This document shows, piece by piece, positions 1 through 6,952 of a stretch of 51,011 nucleotides of DNA. The first letter of the stretch is position 1; each line of letters starts with the position of its first letter. Source of the DNA: Helicobacter sp. 10-6591 (GTDB lineage Bacteria; Campylobacterota; Campylobacteria; Campylobacterales; Helicobacteraceae); assembly GCF_003288805.1 (NCBI RefSeq), contig NZ_NHYK01000013.1, positions 1-51,011 on the forward strand, written 5' to 3'. The notes under the pieces are model-generated. The model saw only the letters and a list, made by a program, of their open reading frames with translations. It was not told the DNA's origin and ran no database searches. Both the position numbers and the translations under genes were made by a program.

Positions 1-138
1 TACATGCAGATTCTTATAAGTCTGATTGATTACAGAATCAAGACATTCTCTTAAGTAAGGAGCTACATTGTAGATTGGGATGACGACACCTATGGATTGG
101 TTGAGAGTAGGGGGATTTTGGAGTTGATTATTTAGCAT
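1..138 (-). CDS. Family 2 glycosyltransferase, N-terminal fragment
   Basis: Only the first 46 codons lie in the window; the gene continues past the left edge. The start ATG (136-138) follows an AAGGAT Shine-Dalgarno. After about 15 polar residues the translation reads IGVVIPIYNVAPYLRECLDS, the opening strand and helix of GT-A fold family 2 glycosyltransferases (VVIPxYN.....L..CLDS). Such enzymes move a sugar from a nucleotide sugar to lipopolysaccharide or another surface glycan at the inner face of the membrane. It lies 29 nt downstream of prs on the same strand and may be co-transcribed with it. The acceptor, the sugar and the DxD motif cannot be seen here. Confidence 0.8.
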   Translation of the reverse strand, partial: MLNNQLQNPPTLNQSIGVVIPIYNVAPYLRECLDSVINQTYKNLHV

Positions 139-167
139 GATTTATCCTTAGTTTAAATACAAAGTGA

Positions 168-1097
168 CTAGATAAAAAGCGAATTAACACTTTCGCTATG
201 ACAGATTCTTCTGATGACTTCAGCAAACAATGGAACGACACTTAAAACTTTTATTTTCTTACTTTGTGTGTGCAGGGGAATTGAGTTTGTCACAACAACC
301 TCATCCAAACTACTTTTTTCAATCCTCTCATAAGCTGGACCACTCAGTACAGGATGAGTGCTTAGTGCTATGACATTATTTGCTCCACGTGATTTGAGAG
401 CATCTGCGGCTTTGCACATCGTGCCCGCAGTATCTATCATATCATCAACCAAAATTACATCTTTTCCACTGACATCACCTATGATATTCATAACTTCGCT
501 TTGATTGGCTTTCTCGCGCTTTTTATCTACAATCACCAAATCAAGCCCTAATTTGTTAGCAAAATATCGCGCACGTGCTACTCCACCAATATCTGGGCTT
601 GCCACAATGGGATTACCAAAGTGTTTGGATTTGATGTAGTCACGAAATACAATCGACCCATACAAATTATCGACCGGAATATCAAAAAATCCTTGAATCT
701 GCCCTGCATGCAAATCCATAGTAATAAGCCTATTGATACCTGCATTTTGGATGAGATTGGCCACAAGTTTGGCAGAAATAGGCACACGTGGTGCTGCCTT
801 TCTGTCTTGTCTCGCGTAGCCAAAATACGGCATAACAGCATTGATACTATTTGCTGCGCTTCTCTTGAGTGCATCGGTCATAATAAGAAGTTCTAAAAGA
901 TTGTCGTTTGTAGGGGCGCAAGTTGGCTGGATAATAAATACATCTTTCCCTCGCACAGATTCTCCAATCTGCACGCTTATCTCACCATCACTAAAGCGTG
1001 TAACACAAGCATCTGAGAGCATAATATCAAGATATTTGCTCACCTCAGCTCCAAAGCTAGGATGGGCTGAACCACAAAAAATTTTATAATTTCGCAT
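168..1097 (-). CDS. prs: Ribose-phosphate pyrophosphokinase (PRPP synthetase)
   Basis: Makes phosphoribosyl pyrophosphate from ribose 5-phosphate and ATP for nucleotide, histidine, tryptophan and NAD synthesis in the cytosol. The 309-residue length is normal for bacterial Prs. Family motifs are clear: FSDGEI near residue 35, the ATP loop YFGYARQDRK at 91-100, DLHAGQIQGFF from 128, and the PRPP-binding loop VDDMIDTAGT at 217-226. The frame is open 12 codons further upstream, but the ATG at 1097 is preferred because it gives the usual family N terminus (MRNYKIFCGSAH) and has an AAGG ribosome site about 6 nt before it. Its own -10 box lies in the gap to der. Confidence 0.97.
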   Translation of the reverse strand: MRNYKIFCGSAHPSFGAEVSKYLDIMLSDACVTRFSDGEISVQIGESVRGKDVFIIQPTCAPTNDNLLELLIMTDALKRSAANSINAVMPYFGYARQDRKAAPRVPISAKLVANLIQNAGINRLITMDLHAGQIQGFFDIPVDNLYGSIVFRDYIKSKHFGNPIVASPDIGGVARARYFANKLGLDLVIVDKKREKANQSEVMNIIGDVSGKDVILVDDMIDTAGTMCKAADALKSRGANNVIALSTHPVLSGPAYERIEKSSLDEVVVTNSIPLHTQSKKIKVLSVVPLFAEVIRRICHSESVNSLFI

Positions 1098-1132
1098 AAC
1101 AAACCTTAGAGACGAAGTTTTAGAGCCCGTCA

Positions 1133-1138
1133 ATTATA
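1133..1138 (-). promoter_or_regulatory. Candidate -10 box for prs
   Basis: The minus strand reads TATAAT in the 53-nt gap between der and prs, 36 nt before the prs start. Epsilonproteobacterial sigma-70 promoters rely mainly on this box, so prs may have its own transcript even though der lies upstream on the same strand. Confidence 0.5.
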
Positions 1139-1150
1139 AGAGACTTTAAC

Positions 1151-2542
1151 TTAAAAGTTCGTTTTCTTATCAGTGGGGTTTAAGATAATAGGCACGCCTT
1201 TGAAACCAAATTCCTCACGCAAGCAATTTATCAAATATCGTTTGTAGCTAAAGTGTAATGCTTTTGGGCGATTCATCACTAGGCTGATTTGTGGTGGGCA
1301 TGTAGCAAATTGTGTAGCATAATAGATTTTAACAATCTTGCCTCTATCACTTGGTAGATGGTGTCTCATGCCTGCTTGTGCCATAATCTCATTGAGTTTA
1401 GCAGTGGGGATTCTGTAATTGTAGTTTTGCCATACTGTTAGGATCATTTCCTTCAGGGAGTTGATATTGCGTTTATTTTTAGCACTCACACATACTATAG
1501 GCGCAAATTCTAAGAATCTAAACTTGCGCTGCAATTCTTGCCTCATACTTTTAAAATCCATACATGCAATATCCCATTTATTCAGCACGATAATCACAGC
1601 AAGATTGTGCTTTGGGATAAGCGCGCTGATTTTTTCATCGAGTTCTACAAAGTTTTGGGAAGCATCGAGGACTAAGAGTGCAATGTGTGACCTTTCTAAT
1701 GCTTTATTTGTCCTATCAAGTGCATACTTCTCAATACCCTCAATCTTGCCTGCGCGCCTAATACCAGCAGTATCCACAAAACACAATCTATAGTCATGAA
1801 ATTTTGTGTAATCATCAACTGGATCAATCGTAGTTCCAGCCACATCGCTCACAATACTGCGATTTTTTCCAAGCAGTGCGTTTAATAGGGAGCTTTTGCC
1901 TACATTCACGCGTCCAATAATGCCAATTTGGATATTCTCTTGCTCTTGTGATTCTAAAAATTCTTCAATGCTCTGCTGCTCTTGGCTGTCTCGTGGAGTT
2001 TGTGCCACAAGATCAAAAACCTTTGCAATATGGTTTTGCAGAATACTTAAACCCCGATTGTGGCTTACAGAAATAAAGAACATGTCTTTTATGCCAAGTG
2101 TGCTAAAACTCCAGGCCTGTTCTTTGAGCTTGTCATTGTCAATTTTATTTAGCACCAACCATACTGGGACTTGCTTTTGTAAGATTCTTACTACACGTTT
2201 GTCTTCATCATCAATACATGAGCGTCCATCAACCACATACAGCACCAAATCAGCATTTAATCCCGCATCAATACTCGCTTGGCTTACTTGTTTGAAAAGT
2301 TCTGAATACTTTCTGTTGTCTTGCAGGCTACTTTTTTTGCTAAGTTCTGGATTATAGGATTTGTCGATACCACCGGAATCTAGCAAGCTACACTCATATC
2401 CATTGATAATACACACACCTTTTTTTATATCTCTTGTCGTGCCGCTTATCTCAGACGTGATAGCGACATTTTCTTTACAAAGCCGATTGAATAGGGAGCT
2501 TTTGCCTACATTTGGTCTGCCCAAAATCGCAATGGTTTTCAT
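1151..2542 (-). CDS. der: Ribosome biogenesis GTPase Der (EngA)
   Basis: Double-GTPase protein that helps assemble the 50S ribosomal subunit. Two tandem G domains are visible: P-loop GRPNVGKSS at residues 8-16 with NKID at 132-135, and P-loop GRVNVGKSS at 210-218 with a later NKWD. A C-terminal KH-like domain of about 100 residues follows (YYATQFATCPPQISLVMNRP). Length 463 is typical. The start ATG has an AAGGAG site about 7 nt upstream. Before the small element to its right inserted, der would have lain directly downstream of the tRNA-Pro/tRNA-Ser pair. Confidence 0.97.
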   Translation of the reverse strand: MKTIAILGRPNVGKSSLFNRLCKENVAITSEISGTTRDIKKGVCIINGYECSLLDSGGIDKSYNPELSKKSSLQDNRKYSELFKQVSQASIDAGLNADLVLYVVDGRSCIDDEDKRVVRILQKQVPVWLVLNKIDNDKLKEQAWSFSTLGIKDMFFISVSHNRGLSILQNHIAKVFDLVAQTPRDSQEQQSIEEFLESQEQENIQIGIIGRVNVGKSSLLNALLGKNRSIVSDVAGTTIDPVDDYTKFHDYRLCFVDTAGIRRAGKIEGIEKYALDRTNKALERSHIALLVLDASQNFVELDEKISALIPKHNLAVIIVLNKWDIACMDFKSMRQELQRKFRFLEFAPIVCVSAKNKRNINSLKEMILTVWQNYNYRIPTAKLNEIMAQAGMRHHLPSDRGKIVKIYYATQFATCPPQISLVMNRPKALHFSYKRYLINCLREEFGFKGVPIILNPTDKKTNF

Positions 2543-2608
2543 CTATTCTCCTTAGTCAAAATGGCGTTACTAGAGAGGTATTTGTGAAGTAGAATCTAGG
2601 AATAAAAA

Positions 2609-2627
2609 AAAGCTATGGCAGAGAGGA
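2609..2627. repeat. Distal attachment-site copy (19-bp direct repeat)
   Basis: These 19 bases (AAAGCTATGG followed by CAGAGAGGA) are identical to 5182-5200, which cover the last 12 bases of tRNA-Ser(GGA) including CCA, plus 7 bases beyond. This copy is isolated, with no tRNA body attached. A detached fragment of a tRNA 3' end on the far side of an integrase gene is the expected footprint of site-specific integration. Confidence 0.85.
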
Positions 2628-2725
2628 TATGCAACCTATTGCTAAATGTTACAAATTCCTTGCGCCCACTTCTTTTGCTACGAATATAGAGTTTGAGAAA
2701 TAGGAGAACCTAATTCTGATTCTCG

Positions 2726-3103
2726 CTAATCCAAAGGAATATGATATTTTTTGATGTATTTGTTAATATTATCAAAACCTTTTAAATCCTTTTTAATGTC
2801 ATCTTTAAAACATTGAATTGCCCCTTTGAAGAATTCTGTATTATTACTAGACAACTCTTCATCTAAGTGTCCATTGACTTCATATTTGCAATACAAATCT
2901 ATTGCTGTTAAAAACTGATTTTTTGCATTTTCTTTTTTATCTGTTTCCATATAGTTTTTATAGGCGTTGAGAAAAAATATCTCTGCCTCTAAAGTGGTAG
3001 TTTTTCTAAAAACTGAAATTGTAGCTCTAACCGCTATTGCTGCGGTTATTATTGTAACCAATATGGTAAGAATATCACCTATGGCTATTTCACACTTCAT
3101 CAT
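2726..3103 (-). CDS. Hypothetical membrane-anchored protein of the tRNA-Ser element
   Basis: Not recognised. About 125 residues if started at the tandem ATG ATG (3103 or 3100), whose codons overlap the 3' end of the preceding ORF by 11-14 nt and so suggest translational coupling. The frame stays open for 28 codons upstream, but that stretch lies wholly inside the previous gene. The product has one predicted hydrophobic helix near the N terminus (roughly residues 6-30, rich in Ile, Thr and Ala), followed by a soluble, mostly helical, Lys/Asp/Asn-rich part. The topology would be a short tail plus one helix with a cytosolic domain. It is element cargo; no function is proposed. Confidence 0.6.
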   Translation of the reverse strand: MMKCEIAIGDILTILVTIITAAIAVRATISVFRKTTTLEAEIFFLNAYKNYMETDKKENAKNQFLTAIDLYCKYEVNGHLDEELSSNNTEFFKGAIQCFKDDIKKDLKGFDNINKYIKKYHIPLD

Positions 3104-3287
3104 TAGGGTTATCTTCTGAATTTTGATTTGAACTATTTGTATCGGATTGCTGTGGTTGTATGTTTTGGGATGTGCTGAAATTATCACTTTGGTTATCTGT
3201 ATTCTTTAAGTCTTTTAGTAAGGGGTTAAAACTTTCTGTTGAAATTGTTAGATTACTTTCAGATTTATTATTATTTTGATTAGCCAT
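3090..3287 (-). CDS. Hypothetical Asn/Ser/Gln-rich small protein
   Basis: Sixty-five residues of low-complexity, polar sequence, very rich in Asn, Ser, Gln and Asp, with no hydrophobic segment and probably disordered. It has a strong ribosome site (AAAGGAG, spacing 6) before its ATG and overlaps the start of the membrane-protein gene downstream. The pair looks like a two-gene unit of the element. No homologue is recognised. It may serve as a soluble partner or as a leader for the membrane protein, but nothing in the sequence shows this. Confidence 0.55.
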   Translation of the reverse strand: MANQNNNKSESNLTISTESFNPLLKDLKNTDNQSDNFSTSQNIQPQQSDTNSSNQNSEDNPNDEV

Positions 3288-3397
3288 TTTGGCTCCTTTA
3301 TGAATTGAATTTGCCTTGTAATGTCCAAAACCTCAAGGCAGGTAAATAATATCGTCCATTTTTGAATTTTCTTTAGAGTTGTTTTTCATTTTTTGAA

Positions 3398-3601
3398 TTA
3401 AGGTTCTAAAGCTTTGGCGACATCGTCCAAAGTTTTGGCTTTAGCATAATTCTCTAGCCACGAATCTACCCAAATAGGGATAGGCTTACTCTCATCTTTC
3501 CAATTTGCCACAGAACTATAGGCTAACCCTGTCATATCGCAAAAATCTTGCCGTGAAATACCAAGACTCTTAAGTTTGGCATCAAAATCTTTTTTATTCA
3601 T
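3398..3601 (-). CDS. Small helix-turn-helix DNA-binding protein
   Basis: A 67-residue protein whose first 40 residues read as a compact HTH: KSLGISRQDFCDMTGLAYSS then VANWK, with the helix 2 - turn - recognition helix spacing of XRE/Cro-like proteins. The C-terminal tail (DSWLENYAKAKTLDDVAKAL) resembles that of small regulators and excisionase-like proteins of mobile elements. Being next to an integrase, it most likely controls integration and excision or acts as the element's repressor (inference). An AAAGGA site precedes the ATG. It diverges from the short ORF that begins beyond its start. Confidence 0.75.
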   Translation of the reverse strand: MNKKDFDAKLKSLGISRQDFCDMTGLAYSSVANWKDESKPIPIWVDSWLENYAKAKTLDDVAKALEP

Positions 3602-3660
3602 TGTTTTATTCCTTTACAGATTTACTCGCGGAACATAATCTCTTGGAATCTTGTGCGATT

Positions 3661-3861
3661 ATGGCAGATTTTGCGCAAAATGCACATTTTTTAGCAAAAG
3701 TGCTTAGGAAGCTTGCACAAAAATATGAGGCAAATGCGCAGTTTGCAGAATCTCGCCTTAAATCAGCTCTCAAACATCGTCCCGATGTTTTGAAAAAAGC
3801 AAGGAATATAAGCAAAGATAATGAATCAAGTCGGATAGAGTTGAAGTTTTTCTTGCATTGA
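3661..3861 (+). CDS. Hypothetical small helical protein
   Basis: Not recognised. From the ATG at 3661 it has 66 residues with a regular helical pattern rich in Ala, Lys and Leu (DFAQNAHFLAKVLRKLAQKYEAN). The same reading frame is open back to 3574, and a TTG at 3601 would give 86 residues whose extra part (FTDLLAEHNLLESCAIM) looks equally protein-like. That start has no ribosome site, and the open frame would run into the divergent HTH gene. The gene may therefore use the weaker ATG, or may have lost its original 5' end. It is convergent with the integrase gene, with 11 nt between them. Confidence 0.45.
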   Translation: MADFAQNAHFLAKVLRKLAQKYEANAQFAESRLKSALKHRPDVLKKARNISKDNESSRIELKFFLH

Positions 3862-3872
3862 ATAGTGCGGGG

Positions 3873-4997
3873 CTACTCCCATAGCTTCTCTACCCATTCA
3901 CGCCCACTATTAGGGAGCAAATGAGCATACCTCATCGTCATTTGTATGTCTTTGTGATTTAAGAGCTTTTGGATTATTTGAATCGGCGTGCCTTTGATAG
4001 CGAGATGTGAGGCAAAAGTGTGTCTTGTGGTATGAATCACCACTCTATGTTTTCTATCCTTAGGGTCTAATTCTTTGTTAAAAAGTTCATTAAGTATCGT
4101 TTGCATAGCTCTAGTGATGGTGCGTTCTGGAGTTTTGAAAATAATATTTTCTGTATGCTCTTGCAACACTTGCCTCGCTAAAGGTGTAAGAAATGCTGTG
4201 TATTTAGAGTTATTCTTAAAATCTTGTATTTTAATAGTGTCATTCTTAAAGTCAATATCTTCTAACTTGATATTGAGAATGCTATTAAGCCTTGCTCTTG
4301 TGCTAAAAGCAAGGACAAAGAAATAATATACTTCTTTATTCTTATGCTCTTTTGCCACATGTAAAAGTTTTTCTATCTCATCTTTATACAAAAATCGCTC
4401 TCTTGCATTATCGAGCTTTAGCTTTTTGATGAGTTTTAGTGGATTTTGCATAGGGATTTTGTATTCTGTTATGGCAAATTCCATAATGGAGTGTAATCGC
4501 TCAAGGAGCTTATTGATTGTTTTATTGCTTTTGCCCTCAAGAGATAGCATAAAATCAGTAATATGCTTTGTTTGGATATTTTGCGGGGCAAATGCACCAA
4601 AAAATGGAGTAATGTGCAAAAGACATTGTCCTTTGTAGTCTATAAAAGTTTGATGTTTTAGTCTTATTTTTTGGATTTCAAGATAGCGTGTGATGATAGA
4701 TTCTAAAGTAAGATTTGTGGGCGTGTGTGGCTCATTGATAATGTCCATTCTTTTTAAGTGTGCCTTTTTCTCACTCCAGCCACTTGCCTTTGTGCCAACC
4801 TTACGCTCAAATCTATTGCCATTTGTATCAGTCCATCGCACATAGTAAGCAATATCACCATTATTAAGCTCTTTGCTTCTTACTCCTTCATATTTTTGAC
4901 TTGTTTTAAGTGTAGCATTGCGCTTATGATTTGTTTTATGTATCCCCATTTTACTTTTTTGAGTGCTATTTTCTATTGCTATTGTAGAGTTTTTCAT
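3873..4997 (-). CDS. Tyrosine recombinase / phage-type integrase
   Basis: Site-specific recombinase, 374 residues. Residues about 38-85 look like an arm-type DNA-binding domain (GVRSKELNNGDIAYYVRWTD), 95-200 like the SAM-like core-binding domain, and 205-370 like the catalytic domain. Catalytic residues can be placed: Arg236 (TRARLNSIL), His322-x-x-Arg325 (HTTRH), His348 (LLNHKD) and the nucleophile Tyr357 (MRYAHL). The domain is intact and probably active. It lies just inside the tRNA-Ser-side repeat, so it is the natural candidate for the enzyme that made the 19-bp duplication. The start chosen is the first ATG; an in-frame ATG 16 codons later is possible. Confidence 0.93.
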   Translation of the reverse strand: MKNSTIAIENSTQKSKMGIHKTNHKRNATLKTSQKYEGVRSKELNNGDIAYYVRWTDTNGNRFERKVGTKASGWSEKKAHLKRMDIINEPHTPTNLTLESIITRYLEIQKIRLKHQTFIDYKGQCLLHITPFFGAFAPQNIQTKHITDFMLSLEGKSNKTINKLLERLHSIMEFAITEYKIPMQNPLKLIKKLKLDNARERFLYKDEIEKLLHVAKEHKNKEVYYFFVLAFSTRARLNSILNIKLEDIDFKNDTIKIQDFKNNSKYTAFLTPLARQVLQEHTENIIFKTPERTITRAMQTILNELFNKELDPKDRKHRVVIHTTRHTFASHLAIKGTPIQIIQKLLNHKDIQMTMRYAHLLPNSGREWVEKLWE

Positions 4998-5181
4998 AGT
5001 TTTTCTATCCCCAATCTATCCCCACTAAAAAAATATTTTGCGGTATTTTTTAGATTTTCTACAAGATTATGTATGATTATTGCTTATAATCAAAAGAAGC
5101 GTTTAATACCATAAAATAGAGTATTTAGAGGTTATTTTATAATATAAAATATTGTAAGTGATAATTTAAGATTTGAAAGTT

Positions 5182-5200
5182 AAAGCTATGGCAGAGAGGA
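5182..5200. repeat. tRNA-side attachment-site copy (19-bp direct repeat)
   Basis: Identical to 2609-2627. Bases 5189-5200 are the last 12 bases of the tRNA-Ser gene on the minus strand, including the encoded CCA, so integration left the tRNA intact. Identity stops at the next base on the tRNA side (A here, T at 2628). Confidence 0.85.
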
Positions 5201-5276
5201 AGGGATTCGAACCCTCGAAAGCTTGCACTTTACACGCGTTCCAGGCGTGCTCCTTCAACCACTCGGACACCTCTCT
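5189..5276 (-). tRNA. tRNA-Ser(GGA)
   Basis: The minus strand folds as an 88-nt class II tRNA. Acceptor stem AGAGAGG pairs with CCTCTCT, followed by G and an encoded CCA. The anticodon stem is CACGC/GCGTG around loop CTGGAAC, giving anticodon GGA. A long variable arm follows, then a T arm with GGTTCGAATCC. It is the second gene after tRNA-Pro and the integration site of the neighbouring element. Confidence 0.96.
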
Positions 5277-5313
5277 AAAAAATTTATCCAATCATTGCAA
5301 GAAATTATTGTAA

Positions 5314-5391
5314 TGGTCGGAGTAGCGGGATTTGAACCCACGACCTCACCCACCCCAAGGGTGTGCGCTAGCCAGACTGCGCTATACTCCG
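5314..5391 (-). tRNA. tRNA-Pro(GGG)
   Basis: A 78-nt cloverleaf on the minus strand. Acceptor stem CGGAGTA pairs with TACTCCG, then A and an encoded CCA. Anticodon stem CACCC/GGGTG surrounds loop TTGGGGT, giving GGG at positions 34-36. The T loop is TTCAAAT. It lies 37 nt upstream of tRNA-Ser, so the two are probably co-transcribed. Confidence 0.95.
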
Positions 5392-5409
5392 AAACTTCGC
5401 AAAGCCTGC

Positions 5410-5415
5410 ATTATA
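5410..5415 (-). promoter_or_regulatory. Candidate -10 box of the tRNA-Pro/tRNA-Ser operon
   Basis: TATAAT on the minus strand, 18 nt before the first base of tRNA-Pro, which is a normal distance for a short tRNA leader. It lies in the gap after fliR. Confidence 0.6.
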
Positions 5416-5451
5416 CAAGCTTTCAATAATAATTAAAATGCAATCAAAGTC

Positions 5452-6225
5452 CTAAAATCGCATAAATAGCGAACTCATTGCAAAAAATGCATCATTGATC
5501 TCTGTCTTAAAATGTACAAAAATTGCAGGTAAAACGATGATAAGCACCACTAATGCAACAGCAATTTTTATCGGGAATCCAATAGCAAAAATATTGAATT
5601 GTGGATGGGTTTTCATAATCATCCCAAAAATAATGTCTAACAAAAGAATGATCGCCAAAATAGGAAATGCCATGCTAAAGCCTACAACAAAGAGATTTCC
5701 AAAAGCCTTAATAAAATATTTCGCATTATTCTCTAAGACAAATCCGCCAAGTGGCACAGAATCTAGGCTATGTGCTACAAGCATAAAAACAAGATGGTGA
5801 AAATCAAGTGCTAGCGCTAACATCAGAGCGAGCAGACTCAAAATCTGCGCAACTATTGGCTTTTGTGTTCCGCTCATCGGATCGTATGCACTTGCCATCG
5901 TAAGCCCCATAGAAAAGCTGATGATTTCGCCGCTAAAACTCACCATAGCAAAGACAATCTGTAGGCACAATCCGGCCAAAAATCCAAAAGCAAACTCAAA
6001 CATCCCAGCTATCAGTAAATCTGTCAGAGTAATATGGGAAAAACTTGTGTTTACAAGCGGAAAAAAAACCAACGCCATAAAAAAAATCATCGCCCCACGC
6101 ACACTTGGAGGAACGAGATTATTGTCAAAAAATGGAAAAAAGCTAAACACTCCACTAAAGCGCAAGATAAGCAACAAGAATGCAATCACATTGGTTTCAT
6201 TTGTAAGATATGGGATTATCTGCAT
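5452..6225 (-). CDS. fliR: Flagellar biosynthesis protein FliR
   Basis: Inner-membrane component of the flagellar type III export gate, working with FliP, FliQ, FlhB and FlhA. It has 257 residues and about six hydrophobic helices, with family features such as LILRFSGVFSFFPFF near the N terminus and the VGFSMAFPILAIILLLDI region late in the protein. The frame also opens at a TTG inside xseB (6261), but the ATG at 6225 gives the normal FliR length and N terminus and lies 4 nt after the xseB stop, so it is chosen. Its ribosome site is poor, consistent with coupling to xseB translation. Confidence 0.95.
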   Translation of the reverse strand: MQIIPYLTNETNVIAFLLLILRFSGVFSFFPFFDNNLVPPSVRGAMIFFMALVFFPLVNTSFSHITLTDLLIAGMFEFAFGFLAGLCLQIVFAMVSFSGEIISFSMGLTMASAYDPMSGTQKPIVAQILSLLALMLALALDFHHLVFMLVAHSLDSVPLGGFVLENNAKYFIKAFGNLFVVGFSMAFPILAIILLLDIIFGMIMKTHPQFNIFAIGFPIKIAVALVVLIIVLPAIFVHFKTEINDAFFAMSSLFMRF

Positions 6226-6229
6226 TGGA

Positions 6230-6472
6230 CTAGAACTGGTTTTGTAGCTCTTCAAATTCAAGTTGGGCAGATTCTAAAAGCTTTTGTGCTAGTGATAGGG
6301 TATGTACCCCTTGCTTATAGAGGCTAAGAGAATCTTTTAAGTTTATTTCTTGGGAATTGAGCTTGGTGATAATCTCACGCACACAAGATAAAAGCTGCTC
6401 AAAATCTTGATTTTCAAGCTCTTGTGAGTGTGTCTTGGCGGTATTTGGGTTATTGTAATGTTGAGATTCCAT
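6230..6472 (-). CDS. xseB: Exodeoxyribonuclease VII small subunit
   Basis: Small subunit of exonuclease VII, which binds XseA and degrades single-stranded DNA. It has 80 residues from the ATG at 6472, the usual size. The family signature is in the second half: FEQLLSCVREIITKLNSQEI, then NLKDSLSLYKQGVHTLS, matching the two-helix form of Pfam Exonuc_VII_S. Earlier GTG and ATG codons would add about 20 residues and are not favoured because AAGG lies 11 nt before the chosen ATG. The xseA partner is not in this window. Translation probably feeds into fliR, 4 nt downstream. Confidence 0.9.
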   Translation of the reverse strand: MESQHYNNPNTAKTHSQELENQDFEQLLSCVREIITKLNSQEINLKDSLSLYKQGVHTLSLAQKLLESAQLEFEELQNQF

Positions 6473-6595
6473 AAACAAACCTTGGGTTATAAAGTCTTCT
6501 AAGTAGAGGTGCGCGGATTCTATCATAACTCCCACAACACCCTTTGTTGCGAATTTGCTACAATTGCACCCAAGTTTGTTCCAAGGATTATCAAG

Positions 6596-6952
6596 ATGGG
6601 TTATTTACTCTTTATTCTTTTTATCTTTCTGTTCATTGCATTGGGAGTTGTTATCTCAAAAGATTCTCAAGATTTCACGAAACGCAAAAAAATTAGCATT
6701 ATTGCAGTCCTTGCTCTAACCATTGGGCTTGGTGTGATTTATACGCAATTACAAAATAAAGATTCCCAAACCCTTGTAGATTTGCAAAGTCGCTTTGAGC
6801 GACTAGAGACACTCACGTGTAATTTTGAAGATAAAGAGATTGCAGTGCATAAAAAAGACTTTGATGTAACAAGTGGAATCAAGTCCTTTGTCGGCAGAAA
6901 AGGAAGTGAATACGAAGGCGTGAGCGTGCTTTTTAGTTCGTGCAGGATTTAG
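6596..6952 (+). CDS. Hypothetical two-helix membrane protein upstream of mutS2
   Basis: Not recognised by name. It has 118 residues from an ATG with an AAGGA site. Two hydrophobic segments (about residues 3-20 and 32-50) are separated by a short charged loop (SKDSQDFTKRKK) and followed by a soluble tail of about 65 residues. An earlier in-frame start at 6509 would overlap the divergent xseB promoter region and has no good ribosome site. Its stop codon is immediately followed by the mutS2 ATG with no gap, so the two are surely co-transcribed. A membrane location is inferred from hydrophobicity only. Confidence 0.75.
   Translation: MGYLLFILFIFLFIALGVVISKDSQDFTKRKKISIIAVLALTIGLGVIYTQLQNKDSQTLVDLQSRFERLETLTCNFEDKEIAVHKKDFDVTSGIKSFVGRKGSEYEGVSVLFSSCRI

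Larger units (their letters stand above)
2609..5200. mobile_element. Small integrated element at tRNA-Ser(GGA)
   Basis: A stretch of about 2.57 kb lies between two 19-bp direct repeats, one of them the real tRNA-Ser 3' end. The tyrosine integrase gene sits next to the tRNA-side repeat, as is usual for integrative elements. Cargo is a small HTH protein and three short proteins of unknown function. No replication, packaging or conjugation gene is recognisable, so it is either a minimal satellite-like element or the remnant of a larger one. The flanks (tRNA pair on one side, der on the other) are ordinary chromosome. The boundaries follow from the repeat; mobility is inferred. Confidence 0.8.

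Noticed and set aside
1896-2357. Plus-strand open frame of 153 codons
   Set aside because: Antisense to der, between its two GTP-binding domains; no independent support.
5223-5429. Plus-strand ORF of 68 residues containing VAGFEPTTSPTPRV
   Set aside because: It is the antisense reading of tRNA-Ser and tRNA-Pro; this peptide is a well-known false ORF produced by tRNA T-arm sequence.
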